DNA of 64,000 nucleotides from Citrobacter telavivensis (GTDB lineage: Bacteria > Pseudomonadota > Gammaproteobacteria > Enterobacterales > Enterobacteriaceae), in the NCBI GenBank assembly GCA_009363175.1, contig CP045205.1, positions 1,798,001 to 1,862,000 of the forward strand, written 5' to 3'. The notes beneath the pieces are model-generated. The model searched no databases. It saw only the letters and a list, made by a program, of their open reading frames with translations, and had not been told where the DNA came from. The position numbers were made by a program, and so were the translations under genes. Below, piece after piece: positions 36,259 to 44,137 of this stretch (the first letter of the stretch is position 1; the number at the start of each line of letters is the position of its first letter).

Positions 36259-36972
36259 ATGGAAACCGTAATCGATGTTTTAAAAGCTATGGGCAAAGCA
36301 ACATACCGTGAAGTTGCGGCACGCCTGGAAATCGAACCTGTTGAAGCTCTTACTATGCTTCGCGAACAGGAAGAAAGCGGAACTGTGACTTTCATCAACG
36401 GCTACTGGGATATTGCAAGCAACGATGCATCAGTTCCGAAGATAATTACGGCGCCAGCCGTTACCCCGAAAAGAACTATACCGCCGCGCAAAAGCTCCAA
36501 AGTTGTGCGCGGAGCCGAACCTTCTCCCGTCACCCCGGAAATGGTTATCGATCTGCTTACCGGAAATGGTTCGATGAACACGTCAGATCTTGCCGAACTG
36601 CTCAAACGTAATCCTCGTGGCCTGGGTACAACGCTGCGTCACTTTTCTGACCGAGGGCTGATTGTGAAAAACGGTTCAGGGAAGGGCGTTACCTGGTCCT
36701 GTATTCCGACAACGCCGGAAGCAGTTCACATTCCCGCGTCAGAAGTCACTGCCAAAAAGGAGCAAAAATACAATGCCGATGACCTGGCAGAACCGGCCTT
36801 ACACGGAGCGTGCCCGGATGACCTGCTTATCCCTAATGTCCGTTTTATTTCAAACGAGATCCGCCGGACGAAAGCCAAACTGGAGCGTCTGTACAAACTA
36901 CGGGATGCGGCGCGCGAAGTGAGCAAACAGAATCACGGATTGAAACGGTTAGGTGGGAGGGTGTCAGCGTGA
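36259..36972 (+). CDS. DUF1627-like two-winged-helix protein
   Basis: 237 residues. Two short winged-helix-like segments are visible: METVIDVLKAMGKATYREVAARL at the N-terminus and VIDLLTGNGSMNTSDLAELLKRN near residue 95, joined by a basic Pro-rich linker, with a basic helical C-terminus. The start resembles DUF1627 proteins of lambdoid prophages. Function unknown; DNA binding is likely from the folds. Confidence 0.72.
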   Translation: METVIDVLKAMGKATYREVAARLEIEPVEALTMLREQEESGTVTFINGYWDIASNDASVPKIITAPAVTPKRTIPPRKSSKVVRGAEPSPVTPEMVIDLLTGNGSMNTSDLAELLKRNPRGLGTTLRHFSDRGLIVKNGSGKGVTWSCIPTTPEAVHIPASEVTAKKEQKYNADDLAEPALHGACPDDLLIPNVRFISNEIRRTKAKLERLYKLRDAAREVSKQNHGLKRLGGRVSA

Positions 36973-37196
36973 AAACTATCAAAACGCACACCGGGATCGT
37001 CATAACTCGCGACGGGAAAAAACGGCTGAAACTGCATTCCACTGAAAACTCATGGGTTGTAGGGCGTTGTGAATCCTACGACAAAAAGACTGGTTACCGC
37101 TGGGGCGCGCCTAACATGCGCCGCCGGTTGCTCCTGGACAGTATCAAGCCAATCAGCGCGGTCGCCCCTGGCATCGATAAGGGGGGACAAGTATGA
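36969..37196 (+). CDS. Hypothetical prophage protein, 75 aa
   Basis: 75-residue basic protein with a GTG start coupled to the upstream stop (GTGA). The middle (TGYRWGAPNMRRRLLLDSI) is rich in Arg. No domain recognised. Stop/start overlap on both sides suggests it is a real member of the rightward early operon. Confidence 0.65.
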   Translation: MKTIKTHTGIVITRDGKKRLKLHSTENSWVVGRCESYDKKTGYRWGAPNMRRRLLLDSIKPISAVAPGIDKGGQV

Positions 37197-37372
37197 AGCT
37201 GGATGTCACCCCCGCTCAACTTGAAGCAATTAAGCGCCTCACCGATGACTGCGCATCAATGATCGGTAGCGGTGAGGATGATTCAGACAAAGCTTGGGCG
37301 CGTTATGTTGGCCTTATTGACCGCATGCTCAAAAAGAACGGTCACGAAAGAAGCTTCAAAGGTGAGGACTAA
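37193..37372 (+). CDS. Hypothetical prophage protein, 59 aa
   Basis: 59-codon ORF (MKLDVTPAQLEAIKRLTDD...). GGGGGGA precedes the ATG, and the start overlaps the previous stop. A mostly helical, charged small protein of a type common between P and ninB in lambdoid prophages. Function unknown. Confidence 0.65.
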   Translation: MKLDVTPAQLEAIKRLTDDCASMIGSGEDDSDKAWARYVGLIDRMLKKNGHERSFKGED

Positions 37373-37375
37373 CCC

Positions 37376-38104
37376 ATGACCACTATTACCAAAGAAAGAG
37401 TTGCAGAAATCATTCACGCCGCTGGGCTTGAGCCATGCGATTACGAAGAAGTATTTGGCTCGATTAAAACCGGTGAAATTGTTGCTATGGCGCGTATCGC
37501 GCTGGCATCTCTGGAGGCTGAGCCTGTTGGTACATTCCGGAAAGGACCGTGTGGGTACTCTCCCTCCTTTCATGAAGATGCTATGCCGCTTTACGCCGCC
37601 CCGCCAGCGCCGGTAGTACCGGAAGAAATGACTATGGCAGATGCCATTATGGAAATTGATGCCAAAGACGCTGACAGGTGGACAGGGCGTATCGGTTTCA
37701 AAAAAGGCTGGAACGCCTGCCGCGCCGCCATGCTTCAGGGTACAGATGGCAAGCCTGAGTTAACTGTCTGGTATGGCTCGATGCCTGAAACGAACGGAAA
37801 AACAAACTGGACAGCAATGCTGCATCGCAAAGGTCAGCACCCGTGGGAAGGCATTACAATCGACCGTTCCGAGTATCCTGATCGCGTGCGCTATGAGGCT
37901 GACCGGATGAGTCACCTTATTGGTGAGTTGGCTGATGAGCCGGATATTCTGGCTTACGATGCAGATGCTCACAGCGGGTACGTTGAACCTGTAAGTAATC
38001 GTGATGAGTTGCCGGTATCTGAAATAGAGTGTGACATCTGCGGATTTAAAAGCACTGATCCTGACGGTGCGCACTACTGCTGTGAGGATAACAGCAATGA
38101 TTGA
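37376..38104 (+). CDS. Ea22-like mosaic protein with C-terminal zinc finger
   Basis: 242 residues. The N-terminal ~80 contain the PxxxFHEDAMPLYAAPPAP segment typical of Ea22/Ead-type accessory proteins. A WYGSMPETNGKTNWTAML... segment follows, and the C-terminus has CDICGFKSTDPDGAHYC, a likely Cys2-His-Cys zinc site. Such proteins are mosaics of swapped modules and have no fixed function. The end overlaps the next start by 8 bases. Confidence 0.65.
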   Translation: MTTITKERVAEIIHAAGLEPCDYEEVFGSIKTGEIVAMARIALASLEAEPVGTFRKGPCGYSPSFHEDAMPLYAAPPAPVVPEEMTMADAIMEIDAKDADRWTGRIGFKKGWNACRAAMLQGTDGKPELTVWYGSMPETNGKTNWTAMLHRKGQHPWEGITIDRSEYPDRVRYEADRMSHLIGELADEPDILAYDADAHSGYVEPVSNRDELPVSEIECDICGFKSTDPDGAHYCCEDNSND

Positions 38105-38393
38105 TAAATATCGTTTAGATGATTTACGGCTTGAATCCGGCGAAAAAGGGGAGCTCGCCCGCTGGGTGATTCAGTTGCAAACAGACCTGGATAGCGAGCG
38201 GCGTAAGGCTGGAAACTCTCCGGTGATTCCGGATTGGCAAGCTGAAGCTGAGAAGATGTCTGAGCTCCACGGCAGCAGTTTCGTTGTATTCCGGAATGGA
38301 GAATCTCCGCAGTGCGCTGATCCGTCAAAAGTGATTATATCATTCACTGATAAAGGGCTTGGACATGAATCAGCACCACAGCAGGAGGAGTGA
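38097..38393 (+). CDS. Hypothetical prophage protein, 98 aa
   Basis: 98 residues from the ATG at 38097, which overlaps the upstream stop; the frame from 38031 is a shadow of that gene. Charged, with a helical N-terminus (GELARWVIQLQTDLDSERRK) and a short beta-type end. No domain recognised. Confidence 0.6.
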   Translation: MIDKYRLDDLRLESGEKGELARWVIQLQTDLDSERRKAGNSPVIPDWQAEAEKMSELHGSSFVVFRNGESPQCADPSKVIISFTDKGLGHESAPQQEE

Positions 38394-38394
38394 G

Positions 38395-38622
38395 GTGAGT
38401 ACTTATCTTTTTTTCGGTTTCCTTGTTGTTTGCACTCTGTTTTGTATGGTGATGCTGTGGCGGGTGGTCAAGGTGGCAGAGTGGCGACTCAAGGCCTTCG
38501 AAATGAGTGCTGATGATTATCGGGCACTACCTGAATTTAATAAGATGTTGTGGATGATTTGGATATGGAGGCTAGAACGCTTCCCGAGATGTAATAAGCG
38601 GGCATGGCGGGAGGCGAAGTGA
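38395..38622 (+). CDS. Small single-pass membrane protein, 75 aa
   Basis: GTG start at 38395 after GGAGGAG. Residues 3-22 are a membrane helix (YLFFGFLVVCTLFCMVMLW), then a short charged region with a Trp-rich stretch (MLWMIWIW). It may be an inner-membrane accessory protein, possibly for exclusion, but that is speculation. Stop and next start overlap (TGATG). Confidence 0.6.
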   Translation: MSTYLFFGFLVVCTLFCMVMLWRVVKVAEWRLKAFEMSADDYRALPEFNKMLWMIWIWRLERFPRCNKRAWREAK

Positions 38623-38879
38623 TGGATCAACTACTGCAATACGCCACCAACCGGATCATTGAACTGGAAAATCTGCTGCTGGTGGATGTTCCTGAAACCG
38701 TCTGGCCAGCGGAAGTGAAAATGGTTTTTTCTCAGGTCGAGAATGCCAGTGATCTCCCTTCTCACCACCAGCGACGCCTGCAGCATCACATAAACAGGAT
38801 GTGGCTGGAGAAAATGCCGGTACCGTCAATTGTTACAGCTGCCCGTTCGCTGGCAAGCGCGATGGAGAATTACGCGTGA
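38622..38879 (+). CDS. Hypothetical prophage protein, 85 aa
   Basis: 85 residues from the ATG at 38622 (GGGAGGCGAAG upstream), coupled to genes on both sides by overlapping stop/start codons. Mostly helical (QLLQYATNRIIELENLLL; LQHHINRMWLEKM). No domain recognised. Confidence 0.62.
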   Translation: MDQLLQYATNRIIELENLLLVDVPETVWPAEVKMVFSQVENASDLPSHHQRRLQHHINRMWLEKMPVPSIVTAARSLASAMENYA

Positions 38880-40855
38880 GAGAAATCATTGTTGATAATT
38901 TTGCTGGTGGTGGTGGCGCGTCAACCGGTATTGAAATGGCGATTGGTCGAAGCGTTGATATTGCGATTAATCACGATGAGAACGCCGTGGCGATGCATAC
39001 GACAAACCATCCTGATACGTTGCACTACTGTGAATCCGTATACGATGTCAGTCCAAAAGTTGCGACTGCTGGTCGCCCGGTTGCGCTCGCGTGGTTTTCC
39101 CCGGATTGCCGCCACTTTTCCAAGGCCAAGGGCGCGAAGCCTGTTGAAAAAGCGATACGCGGTCTGGCCTGGGTGACACTGCGCTGGGGGCTTGATGTTA
39201 AGCCTCGTGTTATGAAGCTGGAGAACGTCGAAGAGTTTAAAACATGGGGGCCGCTTCTTGCTGGTGAAATGCGCCCGGATCCTGAACGTGTTGGCGAAAC
39301 CTTCCGGGCTTTCGTCGCTATGCTGACGACGGGGATTTCTCCCGATCATCCTGCGCTGGTGGAGTGCTGTGAATTCCTGGGTATTCCTCTCGACAGCGAG
39401 GACGCCGCCAGGCTGGTAAAAGGTCTGGGTTATGTTGTTGAGTATCGCGAACTGCGCGCCTGTGACTACGGTGCGCCGACGATCAGAAAACGCTTCTTCA
39501 TGGTTATACGCTGTGACGGGAAACCGATAGTGTGGCCGGAGCCAACACATGGGGATCCGAAATCACCGGCGGTTCAGGCTGGCAAGCTGATGCCGTGGCG
39601 CACCGCTGCGGAGTGTATCGACTGGACTATTCCTGCTCCGTCGATCTTCGACCGCAAAAAGCCACTGGCAGTGAATACGCTCAAGCGCATCGCGCGCGGC
39701 ATTCAGCGTTTCGTAATCGACAGCGCGTCGCCGTTTATCGTGAAGTGCAACCATACCAGCACCAAAACGCATTACGACTGCTTCCGGGGCCAGTCGCTGG
39801 AAGAACCGCTGCAGACCATCACCAAAACGCATGGTTACGCGGTTGCCGTTCCGCACCTGACGAAGTTCCGAACAGGCGCGACAGGGCAGGATGTCACACA
39901 ACCAGTCCCGACAATCACCGCCGGCACATCGCGGCGCCCGGGTGGGAATGGTCATGCCCTCGGCATCGTTGAGGCCGCGCTTACACCGTTCCTGGCTGGT
40001 AACGGTGGCAGTGAGTACCAGGCAAAACCGCGTCCGCTTGATAAACCCGCCCATACCATCCTGAAGCAATCTCGCGCCTGTCTGGTTGCGCCGGTTATCG
40101 CCCGCCAGTTTGGGGCCAGCATCGGTCACCGGGCAGACGAGCCGAGCGCGACGATTACGGCAGGCGGCGGCGGTCATTCACAACTGGTGACGCCAACGTT
40201 GATCCAGATGGGTTATGGCGAAAGACCGGGGCAGGACCCGCGCGTGTTGCAGCTTGAAAAGCCGCTGGGGACAGTAACCGCTGGTGGTAACAAGTTCGCC
40301 GTGGCCAGCGCATTTCTGGCGAAGCACTACGGCGGCAACTATACGGGGCCGGGCGTCGGGCTGGATGAACCAGTCCACTCGGTGACGACGGTCGATCATC
40401 ATGCTGTTGTGGCTTCTCACCTGGTAAAACTGCGCGGCACCTGTCGCGATGGTCAGCCCACGAGTGAACCAATGCCGACAGTTACGGCTGGTGGTCTGCA
40501 TGTCGGGGAAGTCAAAACCACACTGGCTGTCGAAGACTACGACGAACAGCGCGCACAGCAAACGCTGGCGTTCCTGCGTGAATACTGCGGAGAGGAATGC
40601 ACCGGGATGGTCGACATCGACGGGATAACGTACCGCATCGTCGATATCGGTATGCGCATGCTTCAGCCGCACGAGCTCTATCGTGCACAGGGTTTCCCTG
40701 ACTGGTACATCATCGATCAGGATTATCGCGGCAAGCGCTACGCCAAAGATAAACAAGTGGCCCGCTGCGGCAACGCAGTCCCGCCACCGTTCGCTGAAGC
40801 GCTGGTGCGCGCCAATCTGCCAGAGTTGTGCCAGAAGAAAGAAATTGCAGCCTAA
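38876..40855 (+). CDS. C5-cytosine DNA methyltransferase with internal repeats
   Basis: 659 residues from a GTG that overlaps the upstream stop (GTGA). Motif I DNFAGGGGASTGIEMA (~residues 6-21), catalytic motif IV SPDCRHFSKAKG (Cys in PDC where most have PCQ), motif VI ENVEEF and motif VIII YGAPTIRKRFF identify a 5-methylcytosine enzyme. In place of one target-recognition domain, residues ~290-555 hold about six degenerate repeats, each with a T-I/V-T-A-G or similar core and an hA-hV strand. Motif IX-X-like sequence (ARCGNAVPPPFAEAL) ends the protein. It probably protects phage DNA from host restriction; no nuclease partner is adjacent. Confidence 0.88.
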   Translation: MREIIVDNFAGGGGASTGIEMAIGRSVDIAINHDENAVAMHTTNHPDTLHYCESVYDVSPKVATAGRPVALAWFSPDCRHFSKAKGAKPVEKAIRGLAWVTLRWGLDVKPRVMKLENVEEFKTWGPLLAGEMRPDPERVGETFRAFVAMLTTGISPDHPALVECCEFLGIPLDSEDAARLVKGLGYVVEYRELRACDYGAPTIRKRFFMVIRCDGKPIVWPEPTHGDPKSPAVQAGKLMPWRTAAECIDWTIPAPSIFDRKKPLAVNTLKRIARGIQRFVIDSASPFIVKCNHTSTKTHYDCFRGQSLEEPLQTITKTHGYAVAVPHLTKFRTGATGQDVTQPVPTITAGTSRRPGGNGHALGIVEAALTPFLAGNGGSEYQAKPRPLDKPAHTILKQSRACLVAPVIARQFGASIGHRADEPSATITAGGGGHSQLVTPTLIQMGYGERPGQDPRVLQLEKPLGTVTAGGNKFAVASAFLAKHYGGNYTGPGVGLDEPVHSVTTVDHHAVVASHLVKLRGTCRDGQPTSEPMPTVTAGGLHVGEVKTTLAVEDYDEQRAQQTLAFLREYCGEECTGMVDIDGITYRIVDIGMRMLQPHELYRAQGFPDWYIIDQDYRGKRYAKDKQVARCGNAVPPPFAEALVRANLPELCQKKEIAA

Positions 40856-40871
40856 AAACACTCTTTAATTC

Positions 40872-40892
40872 AACCCACTACGGTGGGTTTTG
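40872..40892 (+). terminator. Terminator after the methyltransferase
   Basis: AACCCAC-TACG-GTGGGTT followed by TTG, 16 bases after the stop. It separates the early operon from the LexA-controlled dinI cluster. Confidence 0.75.
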
Positions 40893-40960
40893 TAATTTTC
40901 TACTGACAGTGACTTAACAATTTGTGCTCTTAAGACGTTGATCATTTCCTCTCATAGGTA

Positions 40961-40980
40961 TACTGTATAAAAATACAGTA
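40961..40980 (+). promoter_or_regulatory. LexA (SOS) box
   Basis: TACTGTATAAAAATACAGTA: CTGT-N8-ACAG with matching flanks, one or two bases from the ideal LexA operator, 18 bases before the dinI-like start. It predicts induction of the following genes by DNA damage. Confidence 0.93.
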
Positions 40981-40998
40981 TATGCAATGGGGGCTATT

Positions 40999-41232
40999 AT
41001 GAAAGTTGAATTAACCATTGATCGCACTAAAGAACTTCCAAAGGGAGCGCTGCCTGCACTTGAGAAAGAACTGCTTAAGCGCCTTAATTATCAGTATGAG
41101 GATTGCAGTCTGATAATTCGTCGGGCTGGTTCTGATGGTTTGAGCGTTTTCGGGGCTGATAAGGACGACAAAAAGAAAATTGAGAAGATCCTCCAGGAAA
41201 CCTGGGAAAGTGCTGACGACTGGTTTTACTGA
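40999..41232 (+). CDS. dinI: DinI-family protein
   Basis: 77 residues with the DinI fold: strand-helix (MKVELTIDRTKELPKGALPALEKELLKRL), a central strand pair, and an acidic C-terminal helix (DDKKKIEKILQETWESADDW) that mimics DNA and binds RecA in E. coli DinI. The start at 40999 follows GGGG and the LexA box. In Gifsy phages a LexA-controlled dinI-like gene heads the operon for the antirepressor, and the same layout seems present here. Confidence 0.9.
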   Translation: MKVELTIDRTKELPKGALPALEKELLKRLNYQYEDCSLIIRRAGSDGLSVFGADKDDKKKIEKILQETWESADDWFY

Positions 41233-41353
41233 CATTGCGCTTGGGGCTGGCGCGCATTTATCCGAATACCGCATTGTGTATACCTTTGATGCTGCTGCCG
41301 ACATTTTTAATCGCGTCTGTATGTCGCTCAGGGGGATTACGTGGCGGATATAG
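41210..41353 (+). CDS. Candidate small ORF overlapping dinI
   Basis: GTG at 41210 opens a 47-codon frame (MLTTGFTDIALGAGAHLSEY...) that overlaps the dinI end and runs to 41353, overlapping the GTG of the next ORF. It has balanced composition and fills an otherwise empty ~110-base gap. The ribosome site is weak. It could be a real SOS-induced peptide or chance; a search for conservation would decide. Confidence 0.3.
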   Translation: MLTTGFTDIALGAGAHLSEYRIVYTFDAAADIFNRVCMSLRGITWRI

Positions 41354-41562
41354 CTCAATCAGATCTTGCTGATAATTTTCGGGTGACCATAACTGATGGG
41401 AAAGGGCGGGAGGTTCTGTCTTTCGGGATCAGAACGGATGAACGGTTTATAATTTCAAACAGGGATGGGACAGTGACTACCAGAAAACTATCCAGGGATG
41501 ATCTTTACTGGTCAAAAGAAACCATCATGGAAGTTGTCAGGGAAATGACACCCGGAAATTGA
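41341..41562 (+). CDS. Small ORF downstream of dinI; antirepressor candidate by position
   Basis: 73 residues from a GTG at 41341 preceded by AGGGGG. The sequence (MADIAQSDLADNFRVTITDGKGREVLSF...) is beta-rich at first, then helical and acidic at the end. I do not recognise its family. Because it lies in the LexA-controlled dinI cluster, in the place held by antirepressors (GfoA/GftA) in Gifsy phages, an antirepressor role is a reasonable hypothesis and no more. Confidence 0.55.
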   Translation: MADIAQSDLADNFRVTITDGKGREVLSFGIRTDERFIISNRDGTVTTRKLSRDDLYWSKETIMEVVREMTPGN

Positions 41563-41644
41563 CTTAATGCTGCATACGCAATCATAATTCACTCACTGGC
41601 CTGAACAACCAGTAGCCTGACAATCATGCGCCACGGGGAATACC

Positions 41645-42247
41645 ATGGCGCACGAACTACAACTCATCAAGCAGTCCTCAGGAATCCTGATCCCCGCGAC
41701 GCCGGAGACCAGCGATATTTTGCAATCAAAAATCAAGCTCGGCGCTGTGCTGGTGGCTGAATTTCGCCAGGTGAGGAATCCTGCATTCCATCGCCGTTTC
41801 TTTGCGCTCCTTAATCTCGGGTTTGAATACTGGGAACCAACCGGCGGCGCTATTTCTTCGAATGAACGCAAACTCGTTAATGGTTATGCCAGATTCCTTG
41901 CCTCTTACGGCGGCAATGAAAGCGCTCTGCTGGATGCTGCTGAGCAGTATCTGGAGCAGATCGCCAGTCGGCGTATCACGAACGGCATAAGTCTATGCAA
42001 ATCCTTCGACGCTTACCGCGCATGGGTGACCGTCGAAGCCGGGCACTATGATGCAATCCAGTTACCAGATGGAACTCTCCGCAAACATCCCCGAAGTATC
42101 GCCTTCGCGAACATGGACGAAACAGAATTCCAGGACCTGTATAAATCTGCTCTGGATGTGCTCTGGCGCTGGATCTTGTCCCGTACTTTCAACAGCAGGG
42201 AAGAGGCCGAAAATGCTGCGGCCCAGCTTATGAGCTTTGCGGGGTGA
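41645..42247 (+). CDS. DUF1367 protein (NinB position)
   Basis: 200 residues of the DUF1367 family found beside ninG in lambdoid prophages (LRHKP... here AEFRQVRNPAFHRRFFALLNLGFEYWEP). Its place between the early region and NinG corresponds to NinB, a recombination mediator, but the family's function is not proven. Its stop overlaps the upstream region of ninG. Confidence 0.82.
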   Translation: MAHELQLIKQSSGILIPATPETSDILQSKIKLGAVLVAEFRQVRNPAFHRRFFALLNLGFEYWEPTGGAISSNERKLVNGYARFLASYGGNESALLDAAEQYLEQIASRRITNGISLCKSFDAYRAWVTVEAGHYDAIQLPDGTLRKHPRSIAFANMDETEFQDLYKSALDVLWRWILSRTFNSREEAENAAAQLMSFAG

Positions 42248-42249
42248 AC

Positions 42250-42837
42250 ATGGCTAAGTTACCTCGACGCAAATGCTCAGTATGTAAAAAATGGTTCCAT
42301 CCAACACGCGACGGCCAGTTTGTCTGCTCGTTTGAGTGCGCCTGCCGCTACGGAAAAGTAGCGAATGATACTGCGAAGGCAGAAGCTCAGCGGGAAAAGA
42401 AGAAAGTCGAGAAGGTTGAGCGTAAGCGCCAGGCCGAACGCCGGCAGGCGGTTAAGCCTCTGAGCTATTTCATCCGACAGGCTCAGCAGGCGTTTAACGA
42501 ATTCATCCGGTACCGGGATCGTAACCTGCCGTGCATCAGCTGCGGTCGCCATCACGACGGCCAGTATCATGCCGGTCATTTCCGAACGACCGGCGCTAAC
42601 CCGGAACTGCGATTCAACGAAGACAACTGTCATCGCCAGTGCGCTCCCTGTAACAACCATCTATCCGGAAACCTTATTGCATACCGCCCGGCGCTGATTT
42701 CCAAAATCGGACAGGCTCGCTTTGACGCTTTGATGGGGCCGCACGAATTACCGAAATGGAAACGCGACGACTACATCCGGATCCGCGATGAGTACCGCGC
42801 CAAACTGAAAGAACTGAAACAGGAGATGACAGCATGA
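42250..42837 (+). CDS. ninG: NinG/Rap recombination endonuclease
   Basis: 195 residues. N-terminal Cys zinc finger (KCSVCKKWF...FVCSFECA), a Lys/Glu coiled-coil (~residues 40-75), and a C-terminal HNH-like nuclease region (CISCGRHHDGQYHAGHFRTTGANPELRFNEDNCHRQC). Rap cuts Holliday junctions and D-loops and assists phage recombination, here together with RecE/RecT. The start at ATG 42250 has GGGGTG upstream; a GTG at 42244 is possible. Overlaps the Q-like gene by 4 bases. Confidence 0.9.
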   Translation: MAKLPRRKCSVCKKWFHPTRDGQFVCSFECACRYGKVANDTAKAEAQREKKKVEKVERKRQAERRQAVKPLSYFIRQAQQAFNEFIRYRDRNLPCISCGRHHDGQYHAGHFRTTGANPELRFNEDNCHRQCAPCNNHLSGNLIAYRPALISKIGQARFDALMGPHELPKWKRDDYIRIRDEYRAKLKELKQEMTA

Positions 42838-43517
42838 ATCGTACCGATATTGAAAATTACCAGAAAACCTCGGTACTGCGTGCCGATCCTGAATGCTATT
42901 GGATGAAACTGGCTTCCATACCTCGCCGTTCATACCTTGGGAAATACCGTCGTATCACTCCTGCACAAAGCCGTTGGGTGCGCTCGTTGCTTGGACTTTG
43001 GGGAAGAGAGTTTGGCGGTAGTGATACGGCATATCTTTCTGGCGGTGGCAGTATGTGGGCAATGATTCTTACTGGCTGGACTGGCGAGCAACAGGAGAGA
43101 ATTACCAGTGTACTGGCTGGACTGCGAAAGATGGGCTATTCCGGTGACCAGCTTATCACCCAAGCAAAAGCCATCATCTGGCCCAAAAAGTCACTGTCTG
43201 ACCTGATGGGCAAAGCCAGTGATGAGGAAGAGGCTGAGTTCATGGAGCGGATGATCCTCAAATCCTTCGCTAAAAACAGCATTGTCTACGAGATCGGAAA
43301 GGATTATTACACCTGGCGCAAGACCATTAACGATATGGCTCGTTGGATGCAGTACCATCACGCACCTTTTCTGACTGAAAAGCAATGTATTGACCGTGTG
43401 CGTTGGTGTATTGAACTGTTCAATTCTGCTGTCTTCTTCACGTTAAAAGATGAATTAGGCTTCGAAAATGCAAAAACTTGCGAAAAAGACTTGAAAACAA
43501 GTTTTGAAGATGCATAA
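42834..43517 (+). CDS. Q-like late antiterminator (DUF1133-type)
   Basis: 227 residues. It is placed exactly where lambdoid phages carry Q: after NinG and before the late promoter and lysis cassette. The RITPAQSRWVRSLLGLWGREFGG segment and the helical layout resemble DUF1133/antitermination Q proteins, but no motif is decisive. It would load on RNA polymerase at the late promoter and read through the leader terminators. Confidence 0.6.
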   Translation: MNRTDIENYQKTSVLRADPECYWMKLASIPRRSYLGKYRRITPAQSRWVRSLLGLWGREFGGSDTAYLSGGGSMWAMILTGWTGEQQERITSVLAGLRKMGYSGDQLITQAKAIIWPKKSLSDLMGKASDEEEAEFMERMILKSFAKNSIVYEIGKDYYTWRKTINDMARWMQYHHAPFLTEKQCIDRVRWCIELFNSAVFFTLKDELGFENAKTCEKDLKTSFEDA

Positions 43518-43580
43518 TTCATATATGCTCGGACGTCGAAGGCGAAAGAGCGAGGAGATATAAAATCACCGACAGAATTT

Positions 43581-43608
43581 AAGCCCGAGGTCAATGCCTT
43601 GGGCTTTT
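43581..43608 (+). terminator. Terminator after the Q-like gene
   Basis: Ten-pair stem AAGCCCGAGG / CCTTGGGCTT (one G-T pair), loop TCAATG, followed by TTTT. It ends the early rightward transcript. Confidence 0.75.
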
Positions 43609-43801
43609 AGTTTTGATAAACGGGAACTTTGAACTTGTGTAACGACCCGTTGTCATAAAATGTGCTCTCTTTTAACCGTAAATTGTTGGTTGTGTTATCT
43701 GTTTGTAAGCTAAATGTAAGTGTTGGTGGCTTCACGCCAGCAAAGCTGCCCATACTTTTGAAGAAACAGCACATTTTGCGTGCATTTGGTGGCAATTTCT
43801 G

Positions 43802-43829
43802 TTGATAACTTGAGTTATCTCCGTATAAT
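43802..43829 (+). promoter_or_regulatory. Strong sigma70 promoter, candidate late promoter pR'
   Basis: TTGATA (43802-43807) and a perfect TATAAT (43824-43829), 16-base spacer, pointing at the lysis genes. A small hairpin (ATCGG...CCGAT) begins about nine bases after the -10. The flanking 43609-43959 has no convincing ORF on either strand. Confidence 0.7.
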
Positions 43830-43959
43830 GCCGCGCCATCGGAAACAAAACCGATCCCAATTTGATAAAAAAAGTAGTGTTTTTCCTCTTGTATCGATCA
43901 ATGTCTTTAGGTAGGTTGGATGTTGTAGGACACATAGAGCCCTACTAAGGAAATTTAAT

Positions 43960-44049
43960 TTGAATAAATTACAGCCTGCAGTCGTTTACACAATGACGTT
44001 TTTTATCATCCCTGCATGGGGTTTTTGGCTGTTTTCGCTCATTAAATAA
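43960..44049 (+). CDS. Candidate 29-residue membrane peptide
   Basis: A TTG start, preceded by CTAAGGAAA at good distance, opens a 29-codon frame. Residues 8-27 form one membrane helix (VVYTMTFFIIPAWGFWLFSL), flanked by MNKLQPA and a final Lys. It would be the first thing translated from the late leader. Small size and a rare start keep confidence modest. It could be a leader peptide, a lysis-timing factor or a small toxin. Confidence 0.45.
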   Translation: MNKLQPAVVYTMTFFIIPAWGFWLFSLIK

Positions 44050-44137
44050 CCAAACAAACCATCATTTCATTTTTTCCGAAGATCTTCATAACCTTATGTA
44101 GTTAAAATACCCATGGTTCTAACGTCGCGGCCGCGCG

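Noticed and set aside
43607..43935. Leftward ORFs of 62 and 67 codons in the late leader
   Set aside because: No ribosome sites, unlikely composition, and they cover the rightward promoter and terminator.
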